From positions 45,592 to 109,591 of the forward strand of contig NZ_FMUJ01000001.1 in assembly GCF_900100965.1 (NCBI RefSeq): 64,000 nt of DNA, read 5' to 3'. Positions 58,054 to 64,000 of the stretch are shown here, one piece after another. Every line of letters starts with the position of its first letter. Within the stretch, counting starts at the first letter, position 1. The notes under the pieces were generated by a model. That model saw only the letters and a list, made by a program, of their open reading frames with translations. It made no database searches and was not told the DNA's origin. Both the position numbers and the translations under genes were made by a program. This DNA is from Variovorax sp. EL159. GTDB taxonomy: Bacteria; Pseudomonadota; Gammaproteobacteria; Burkholderiales; Burkholderiaceae_C.

Positions 58054-58082
58054 AAAAAGCCCCGCTTCGGCGGGGCTTTTTT
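58054..58082. terminator. Bidirectional terminator between acnB and the glycosyltransferase genes
   Basis: AAAAAGCCCCGC and GCGGGGCTTTTTT enclose a TTCG tetraloop closed by C-G, a very stable hairpin. It lies 22 bases after the acnB stop and 30 before the end of the minus-strand gene, so it can stop both transcripts. Confidence 0.93.
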
Positions 58083-58112
58083 GTGGGCGCGGCCCCAAGA
58101 GGCTCGCGGCGC

Positions 58113-58973
58113 TCAAGGAGGTGGAGCGTTCGGCTTCAGGTGCTCCCGGCCCGTGAGCACCATCGCAGCACCAGCGGGGCCGCCGACCGCATAGGGCAAC
58201 GCGGTCAACAACGAATTGGCGAAGTCGCCGCGATACAGCTTGGCGCCCTGGTGCGAGAGGTTGGAGTTGGCATCGATGTAGATCGACTCGCCCAGCCCCG
58301 ACCACAGGCGGCAGAAGCCATAGTCTTCCGACAAGTACCGGCGCGTCACCGGATCGACCATCACGTCGAAGAAGCGGTAGTGCAGCCCGAGGTTCGCTTC
58401 GCCGATGCTGTCTGGCACGTAGCTCAGGTCGGGGTAGCTGGCCATCAGCCGCTCGAACACCGCGCGCTTGATCACCATGAAGCCGGTCGGCGCCTCGTCC
58501 ATCTTCATGAAGCCGTCGGGCTGAACGTCGAGTTCCACCTGCGAGGTGACTTCCGAGGCCTTGGCGTTGACGGTGTAGCGCGTGAACGTGGCTTCGAACT
58601 GCTGCTGCGTCGTGCCTGCGGCCACGCCCTCGGCGGGCCAGTTCTCGCGCTTGAGCGGGTAGACGCCGGCGGCAATGTCGTAGCCCGACAGCAGCAGCCG
58701 GAAGGCCGCCTGCGCAGAAAAGCCGATGTCCGCGTCGATCCAGAACAGGTGCGTCCAGTGCGGATTGGCCAGGAACTGGGCCACGCAGTTGTTTCGCGCG
58801 CGCGTGACCAGGCTCTCGCCCTGGTGGAACAGCACCTGCAGCCGCATGCCTGCCCGCTCGGCTTCGATGGTGAGGTTCAGCATCGACAGGACGTAGTTCT
58901 GGAAGAACTTGCCGTCGTGGCTGGGCGAGACGACGACGGGAAAGAATTGGCGGAGTTCGGAGGGGTCAAGCAT
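58113..58973 (-). CDS. Putative GT-A fold glycosyltransferase
   Basis: 286 residues. It opens with FFPVVVSPSHDGKFFQNYVL and has a strand-DxD pattern HLFWIDADIGFSAQAAFRLL (D-A-D near residue 80), ending in an acidic/aromatic region (YLSEDYGFCRLWSGLGESIY, with 'SEDYGFC' as a possible catalytic-base segment) and SHQGAKLYRGDFANSL. No signal peptide or membrane helix. The fold suggests a nucleotide-sugar-dependent transferase, but no named family is recognised with certainty. It follows the DUF2827 gene by 15 bases and is therefore co-transcribed with it, divergently from the adhesin gene. The adhesin stalk is a possible acceptor (inference). Confidence 0.7.
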   Translation of the reverse strand: MLDPSELRQFFPVVVSPSHDGKFFQNYVLSMLNLTIEAERAGMRLQVLFHQGESLVTRARNNCVAQFLANPHWTHLFWIDADIGFSAQAAFRLLLSGYDIAAGVYPLKRENWPAEGVAAGTTQQQFEATFTRYTVNAKASEVTSQVELDVQPDGFMKMDEAPTGFMVIKRAVFERLMASYPDLSYVPDSIGEANLGLHYRFFDVMVDPVTRRYLSEDYGFCRLWSGLGESIYIDANSNLSHQGAKLYRGDFANSLLTALPYAVGGPAGAAMVLTGREHLKPNAPPP

Positions 58974-58988
58974 GGGGCGTTGCTCGTT

Positions 58989-60125
58989 TCATTTGGCGGG
59001 TCGCTGCATCAGGCCGAGCAGCAGCGTGTTGTACACCTCGGTGGCGGCCGCGTTGCCGGGCAGGTAGCGGTCGATCAGGCCGCGTTGCCGCTCGCGGTAG
59101 GCGAGCGCCTGTGCATCGTGTGTGTCGATGGCTTCGAGCACGCGGGCACTGCCTGCTGCCACGTCGTTGTCCTGGTAGTAGTAGCCGAGATCGGCGCACA
59201 GGTGCGCGTTGTGCACCAGCGGGTAGCCCTGCCAGCAGGTCTCCAGGTAGAAGTAGTTGAGCGGGTTCTCCCACTGGTGCGAGACCACGATGTCGGTGTT
59301 CTGCGCCAGGAACACCGGCGTTTCGTGCCGGCCCAGGAACACCGCCTTGTGCTGGCGGATCAGGTCGAGCTGGTTCATCAGCGTGATGAACTCCATGTTC
59401 TCCTTGGCCAGCCGCTCGGCGTTGGTGACTTGCAGCAGGGCGATGGCGTCGGGCCGGGCGCGGTAAGACAGCTCGGCAATCAGGATCGGATAGAGGCAGA
59501 ACTTCACGACGTTGATGTTCGGCTCCATCACGCTGAGCCGGCGCGGCCCGCTGCGCGGCTGGTAAACGCCGGCATCGGGCAGCGCGCGGGTGCGCTCGTC
59601 GAGGAACACCGGGCTCCACACGAAAGGCACGGCGCGTGCTTCGGCGCGGCGCAGCACCTCGAAATAGGCTTGGCTGATGTGAGCCACCTGCGGAACCATC
59701 CAGATGTCGTCGTAGCGCTGGTTGATGAACAGGTTCTGCCCCCAGAGCGGCCTGCTGAACAGCATCGACTCCATGGCGTGCACATATTCGAAGCCGCAGC
59801 AGTACGACACCAGCCGCGCGCCGCGGCGCTTCAGGTAGTCGGTCTGCACCGGATCGATCTGGCCGCCGAGCTCGATCAGCACGTCCACGTTGTCCTTGGC
59901 CGCTTCGAAGTTCACTGTGGGCCAGCGTGCCTGGTCCCAGGGCAGGGCGGCGGTGATGGGCACGGCCGTGGTGTTCACCAGCACGACCGACGCCACGTTC
60001 GGGCAGTGCTTCAGCGCCTCCGCCAGGAACACGGCGTTCTGCTTGATGCCGTTGTTCCATAACGTTTCAGCCTCGTGATGCAGGCCGATGGTGATGCCAA
60101 TACGGAGCTTGGTGGAGGCGGTCAT
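58989..60125 (-). CDS. DUF2827 family putative glycosyltransferase
   Basis: 378 residues with the features of the DUF2827 family: LRIGITIGLHHEAETLWNNG at the start (a GT-B-like first strand), NGIKQNAVFLAEALKHCPNV, DVLIELGGQIDPVQTDYLKR, MEPNINVVKFCLYPILIAEL, and near the C-terminus VSHQWENPLNYFYLETCWQG, similar to the Glu-containing donor-binding region of GT-B enzymes. It is probably cytoplasmic. DUF2827 genes are known to me from Burkholderiales near surface-protein genes. It is the first gene of a two-gene unit divergent from the trimeric autotransporter. Donor and acceptor unknown. Confidence 0.75.
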   Translation of the reverse strand: MTASTKLRIGITIGLHHEAETLWNNGIKQNAVFLAEALKHCPNVASVVLVNTTAVPITAALPWDQARWPTVNFEAAKDNVDVLIELGGQIDPVQTDYLKRRGARLVSYCCGFEYVHAMESMLFSRPLWGQNLFINQRYDDIWMVPQVAHISQAYFEVLRRAEARAVPFVWSPVFLDERTRALPDAGVYQPRSGPRRLSVMEPNINVVKFCLYPILIAELSYRARPDAIALLQVTNAERLAKENMEFITLMNQLDLIRQHKAVFLGRHETPVFLAQNTDIVVSHQWENPLNYFYLETCWQGYPLVHNAHLCADLGYYYQDNDVAAGSARVLEAIDTHDAQALAYRERQRGLIDRYLPGNAAATEVYNTLLLGLMQRPAK

Positions 60126-60309
60126 TCTTAATTTGTTTCCAATTTGTTAATTTCTGACAAAGGCAATAGCGACAGCTCTTTGGGTAAGAAGTTAATCGCC
60201 AGTCCTGTGAGAAATTTCCCGGTTTTGAGTGCTTTCGATTGGATCGGGCATGCAATATCCAGCGTGGCCAATCGCCGAGGAAGAGGTGCAGATCGCAGGA
60301 AAAGACAGA

Positions 60310-60323
60310 TTTACCGGTAAATT
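60310..60323. promoter_or_regulatory. Perfect 14-bp palindrome in the adhesin upstream region
   Basis: ATTTACCGGTAAAT is a perfect palindrome roughly midway between the divergent genes, the kind of symmetry bound by dimeric regulators. Confidence 0.5.
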
Positions 60324-60482
60324 TGTGTGATAAATGTCCGCTTTCAAAGCCGTCGGAATTCTACGTGGCGGTGCTCTTTCGTGGCTCGGCGGCAACTCAT
60401 CGGCGACGGTTTCCCCACTCTTATTTCGTTTCTGTGAACTAAATCATCCGCTGCATTTTCAGCAGATGTTGCATTGCGCCAT

Positions 60483-60505
60483 AAATGTAAACACCCCGTA
60501 CATTT
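60483..60505. promoter_or_regulatory. Interrupted inverted repeat upstream of the adhesin gene
   Basis: AAATGTA and TACATTT face each other with a nine-base spacer, 122 bases before the adhesin start. A related TGTAAATG follows about ten bases later. Candidate operator. Confidence 0.45.
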
Positions 60506-60626
60506 CACCGTTCTTGTAAATGGGCGTCGTACGCGGGCGCCCTTCGCGACGGATTCTGAGCCAGGGAAGTCGCGTTTCCTATCGGTCTGTACCTGGCTGT
60601 TCTCTACCGTGAACTGAGTTGAATAA

Positions 60627-63600
60627 ATGAATAAGTCTTACAGAACCATATGGAACGAATCGCTGGGTGCCTGGGTGGCGGCATCCGAGCTGACGAAGGC
60701 AAAGAGAAAGGGTGGCCGTTCGGCAGGGTCGGTCGTCGCGTCGGCGTTTCCTCTGGGGGTAATCAGCGCGTTCATCGCCTTGGCGTTCGGGTTATCGGGA
60801 CCGGCTATTGCAGGGAACGCCGGTTACTTCAATGACGGGACCGACAGCGGGTGCCAAGCCATTACAGACCCGGGTGGCATCAGTGGCATTACTTCGATCA
60901 CATCCCCCCTGTGCCAACCAACCGACAAGGCCACCCAGACTGGTCGCGTGCTTTTTTACGGTCCGTCGAACAGTGCTGGCGCCACATCACTGACGTTGGG
61001 CGGTGAGCTTTTCGTCAACTCGGGCAGTCTTGGCCTGGGGGGCGGTACGACCTCCGGCGGCCTGCGCATCGGCAGTACGGCCACGTTGGGCTACAGCTCC
61101 GGTATGCGCGCGGTAGCGATTGGCGCAGGGGCGGCGGGCGCTTCGGCGGGGGGCGACGATGCAGTCGCCATCGGAACCAGCACGTCAGCTGCGGGCAACA
61201 GTGCGGTCGCGCTGGGCAATAACTCTCGTGCTCTGGCCGACGGTTCGATTGCCATCGGCAAGAACGCCGCCATCGGATCCAGCTCGGATGTCAACTCGGT
61301 TGCGATCGGAACCAATGCGAACAGTTGGGGGGGGAGCATTGCGCTGGGCACCGGCGCGTCCGCGGATCAGATCGGGGTCGCGGCTCCGAACGCCGCCATC
61401 GCGATCGGTGGCAACGCCAGAACGGACGATGCAACGACTCGCGCCATCGCAATCGGCAACGGCGCACTGGTCAAGTCGAGCACCGGGAGCGTGATCGATG
61501 CAGCGATGGCGTTGGGCGCCAATGCGGTCAGTGGCGGAAATGGCGCGTTAGCGCTCGGCAGTGCGGCCAATGCCGCATCGGACAACACCGTCGCCATCGG
61601 GACGGGTGCCCGTGCAAACGGAGGTGGCGCGACAGCGTTTGGCAATAACGCCAACGCTGCCTTCGGCAATGACATGGCCTTTGGCACCAACGCAAAGGCG
61701 GTTGGCGACCCGAGTGGCTTGGCGCCTTCAACGGCCTTCGGCAACCTTGCAAATGCCAGCGGTGGTGGTTCTACGGCATTCGGCACCCTCTCCAATGCCG
61801 CAGGAAAAACTTCCGCGGCATTTGGCTACGCTGCGCAGGCTGGCGCAGAGAATGCCCTGGCACTCGGGACCGCCGCAGTCGCGAACGGAAATCGCTCGGT
61901 GGCCATCGGCTCCGGAGCTACCGCGGCCGGCGATTTTTCTTCTGCTCTGGGCCGGACGGCAACCGCCACCGGCAATGGCGCTACGGCGATCGGTACGAAC
62001 AGCAGTGGTGGCGCTTCGGCCGCCGCAAGCGACGCGATCGCGATTGGCGGGCAATCCGTGGTCACGTCGGGTGCCACTTCGGGTGTCGCGATCGGTCTCG
62101 GGTCCAACGCCAGCGTCGCCGGATCGGTTGCCCTTGGGCAGGGCGCGACAACCACCGGCGCCGCCACGGCTGCCACTGGCGGCACCACGTCTGTCAGCAG
62201 CGCAACCATTGGCGGCACGACGTTCGGCGGCTTTGCAGGCGCCAGTTCGTCCGCAGGGGTGGTGAGCGTGGGCGGCCCGGGTGCGGAGCGCCGCATTCAG
62301 AACGTCGCGGCCGGCCAGGTCAATGCCACCAGCACCGACGCCATCAATGGCAGTCAGCTGTATTCCGTGGCGAGCACGACGACGAGCAGCCTCAGCAGCC
62401 TGTCGACCTCGACGTCCACCGGCCTGAGCACGACGAACAGCAATCTGACCAGCCTGTCGACTTCGACGTCGACCGGTTTGAGCACGGCGACGAGCAGCAT
62501 CGGCAGCCTGTCGACTTCGACTTCCACCGGAATCAGCAGCCTGTCGACTTCGACGTCTACGGGCCTGAGCACCGCGACCAGCAGCATCAGGAGCTTGTCG
62601 ACGTCGACCTCGAGCGGCCTGAGCACGGCGACGAGCAGCATCAGCAGTCTGTCGACTTCGACCTCCACCGGGATCGGTAGCTTGTCGACATCGACGTCCA
62701 CTGGCCTGAGCACGGCGACGAGCAGTATCGGCAGCTTGTCCACGTCCACCTCGACGGGTCTGAGCACTGCAACCAGCAGCATCAGCAGTCTGTCGACTTC
62801 GACCTCCACCGGGATCGGTAGCTTGTCGACATCGACGTCCACTGGCCTGAGCACGGCGACGAGCAGTATCGGCAGCTTGTCCACGTCCACCTCGACGGGT
62901 CTGAGCACTGCAACCAGCAGCATCAGCAGTCTGTCGACTTCGACCTCCACCGGGATCGGTAGCCTGTCGACTTCGACGTCCACCGGCCTGAGCACGGCGA
63001 CGAGCAGCATCGGTAGCCTGTCCACCTCGACCTCGACTGGTCTGAGCACCGCAACCAGCAGCATCAGCAGCTTGTCGACCTCGACTTCCACCGGCATCAG
63101 CAGCCTGTCGACTTCGACGTCTACTGGCTTGAGCACCGCGACGAGCAGCATCGGCAGCTTGTCGACGTCCACCTCGACCGGTCTGAGCACTGCAACCAGC
63201 AGCATCAGCAGCCTGTCGACCTCGACTTCCACCGGTATCGGTAGCCTGTCGACGTCGACCTCGACGGGCCTGAGCACCGCGACAAGCAGCATCGGCAGCC
63301 TCTCAACCTCCACGTCCACTGGCCTGAGCACTGCAACGAGCAGCATCAGCAGCCTTTCGACAGGGTTGAGCACGACCAACAGCACTGTCAGCAGCCTTTC
63401 GACGGGCTTGAGCACGTCGGCGAGCGGCATCAGCAGCCTTTCCACAGGGTTGAGCACGACAAACAGCAGCGTTGCCAGCCTGTCGAGCTCGACGTCCACT
63501 GGTCTGAGCACGGCAACCAGCAGCATCGGCAGCTTGTCGACTTCCACTTCGACCGGGCTGAGCACCGCGACGAGCAGCGTCAGCAGCCTGTCGACGTCGA

Positions 63601-64000
63601 CCTCCACCGGGATCAGCAGTCTGTCGACTTCGACGTCTACCGGCCTGAGCACAGCGACCAGCAGTGTCGGCAGTCTGTCCACGTCTACCTCGACTGGTTT
63701 GAGCACCGCCACGAGCAGCATCAGCAGCTTGTCGACCTCGGCCTCCACTGGGATCAGCAGCCTCTCGACTTCGACGTCCACCGGTCTGAGCACGACGAAT
63801 AGCAGCGTCGCCAGCTTGTCCACGTCCACCTCGACGGGTCTGAGCACCGCGACCAGCAGCGTTAGCAGCCTGTCGACCTCGGCCTCCACTGGGATCAGTA
63901 GCCTCTCGACTTCGACGTCTACTGGCCTGAGCACGGCGACGAGCAACATCGGTAGCCTGTCGACGTCCACCTCGACCGGCCTGAGCACTGCAACCAGCAG
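60627..64000 (+). CDS. Trimeric autotransporter adhesin (YadA-like), N-terminal part
   Basis: The frame is open from the ATG at 60627 to the window end (1124 codons); the C-terminal anchor lies outside. An extended signal peptide begins MNKSYRTIWNESLGAWVAAS and ends with a hydrophobic helix (about residues 35-62). Two Cys (76 and 96) near the mature N-terminus may pair. From about residue 160 to 550 it is a YadA-type head of repeated AIG/ALG/AFG units (SVAIGTNANS, RAIAIGNGA). RIQNVAAGQVNATSTDAING at about residues 556-575 is the neck. Then comes a Ser/Thr-rich stalk of SLSTSTSTG repeats. Such proteins trimerise, export their own passenger and mediate adhesion, autoaggregation and biofilm. No strong ribosome-binding site is seen. 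Confidence 0.95.
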   Translation, partial: MNKSYRTIWNESLGAWVAASELTKAKRKGGRSAGSVVASAFPLGVISAFIALAFGLSGPAIAGNAGYFNDGTDSGCQAITDPGGISGITSITSPLCQPTDKATQTGRVLFYGPSNSAGATSLTLGGELFVNSGSLGLGGGTTSGGLRIGSTATLGYSSGMRAVAIGAGAAGASAGGDDAVAIGTSTSAAGNSAVALGNNSRALADGSIAIGKNAAIGSSSDVNSVAIGTNANSWGGSIALGTGASADQIGVAAPNAAIAIGGNARTDDATTRAIAIGNGALVKSSTGSVIDAAMALGANAVSGGNGALALGSAANAASDNTVAIGTGARANGGGATAFGNNANAAFGNDMAFGTNAKAVGDPSGLAPSTAFGNLANASGGGSTAFGTLSNAAGKTSAAFGYAAQAGAENALALGTAAVANGNRSVAIGSGATAAGDFSSALGRTATATGNGATAIGTNSSGGASAAASDAIAIGGQSVVTSGATSGVAIGLGSNASVAGSVALGQGATTTGAATAATGGTTSVSSATIGGTTFGGFAGASSSAGVVSVGGPGAERRIQNVAAGQVNATSTDAINGSQLYSVASTTTSSLSSLSTSTSTGLSTTNSNLTSLSTSTSTGLSTATSSIGSLSTSTSTGISSLSTSTSTGLSTATSSIRSLSTSTSSGLSTATSSISSLSTSTSTGIGSLSTSTSTGLSTATSSIGSLSTSTSTGLSTATSSISSLSTSTSTGIGSLSTSTSTGLSTATSSIGSLSTSTSTGLSTATSSISSLSTSTSTGIGSLSTSTSTGLSTATSSIGSLSTSTSTGLSTATSSISSLSTSTSTGISSLSTSTSTGLSTATSSIGSLSTSTSTGLSTATSSISSLSTSTSTGIGSLSTSTSTGLSTATSSIGSLSTSTSTGLSTATSSISSLSTGLSTTNSTVSSLSTGLSTSASGISSLSTGLSTTNSSVASLSSSTSTGLSTATSSIGSLSTSTSTGLSTATSSVSSLSTSTSTGISSLSTSTSTGLSTATSSVGSLSTSTSTGLSTATSSISSLSTSASTGISSLSTSTSTGLSTTNSSVASLSTSTSTGLSTATSSVSSLSTSASTGISSLSTSTSTGLSTATSNIGSLSTSTSTGLSTATS
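62397..64000 (+). repeat. Nested tandem repeats encoding the Ser/Thr-rich stalk
   Basis: About 34 units in the window, each starting with Ser-Leu-Ser. Most encode 18 residues (SLSTSTSTGLSTATSSIG, 54 bases) or 11 residues (SLSTSTSTGIG, 33 bases). Three successive 14-residue units (SLSTGLSTTNSTVS type, 42 bases) occur near 63352-63477. The common order is 18-18-11, a 47-residue or 141-base higher-order unit. All unit lengths are multiples of three, so gain or loss keeps the frame. The array continues past the window end. Confidence 0.95.
62634..62963 (+). repeat. Exact tandem copy of a 141-base stalk unit
   Basis: Bases 62634-62822 recur without mismatch 141 bases later at 62775-62963; the copies then differ at 62964 (C for T). 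Exact identity here, where other units differ at synonymous positions, points to a recent duplication or gene conversion. Confidence 0.9.

Larger units (their letters stand above)
60126..60626. promoter_or_regulatory. AT-richer divergent regulatory region between DUF2827 gene and adhesin
   Basis: About 500 bases separate two divergent starts with no gene between them. The stretch is clearly richer in A and T than the flanks, with repeated AATTTGTT near the minus-strand start. It holds two symmetrical elements described separately (60310-60323 and 60483-60505) and a third TTGTAAATG half-site-like element near 60513. I cannot assign -35/-10 boxes with confidence on either side. Confidence 0.6.

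Noticed and set aside
62354..63988. A 544-codon open frame on the minus strand opposite the adhesin stalk
   Set aside because: It is a periodic shadow of the plus-strand repeats (LRPVEVDVDRL-like units). The plus frame continues a clear YadA-like head and neck and is the real gene.
62397..64000. Reading the regular repeat array as a CRISPR array
   Set aside because: The units are contiguous, in frame and without unique spacers; they encode the adhesin stalk.

Overview
The window is a GC-rich chromosomal segment of a betaproteobacterium of the order Burkholderiales. The gene order fimV-truA-trpF-trpB-trpA-accD beside asd-leuBDC, and the chain rpoE-rseA-rseB-mucD-lepA-lepB-rnc-era-recO-pdxJ-acpS, are typical of Comamonadaceae. 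Protein content best suits Variovorax or a close relative; this is inferred from gene content and order, without a database search.

Positions 1-15969 (+ strand) are housekeeping: the end of the fatty acid cluster (fabD', fabG, acpP, fabF), the envelope-stress sigma factor with its anti-sigma regulators and protease (rpoE, rseA, rseB, mucD), then lepA, lepB, a DUF4845 gene, rnc, era, recO, pdxJ, acpS and nagZ, often with stop/start overlaps. Positions 15970-22672 are accessory: two paralogous, internally duplicated glycosyltransferase-like genes flank a fused GT-B/GT-A glycosyltransferase, a small metallopeptidase and a YegD-type Hsp70 homologue. After lysS comes a tight minus-strand sugar operon (24429-30526). 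It encodes CDP-glucose synthesis, 4,6-dehydration, 3,5-epimerisation, C-methylation and ketoreduction, with an added CmcI-like enzyme. The set suggests a CDP-activated, C-methyl-branched 6-deoxyhexose for a surface glycan.

Positions 31026-47029 are again core: a Lon-domain protein, YggT, accD, the trp genes, truA, fimV, asd, leuBDC, a LysR regulator and gltA. Positions 45719-58031 form a citric-acid-cycle island: gltA, sdhE and sdhBADC on the minus strand, a GntR/UTRA regulator, and on the plus strand mdh, a trans-aconitate methyltransferase, a CitE-like lyase, a periplasmic protein and acnB. A palindromic operator candidate lies between gntR and mdh.

The right end (58113-64000) is a surface module. 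Two minus-strand glycosyltransferase-like genes (one of the DUF2827 type) are divergent from a large trimeric autotransporter adhesin that runs off the window. The adhesin has an extended signal peptide, a YadA-like head, a neck, and a Ser/Thr-rich stalk built from 18-, 11- and 14-residue units nested in a 141-bp higher-order tandem repeat. The most interesting possibilities are glycosylation of this stalk by its neighbours, the branched-sugar operon, and the duplicated glycosyltransferases. No rRNA, tRNA, CRISPR array, insertion sequence or prophage was recognised.
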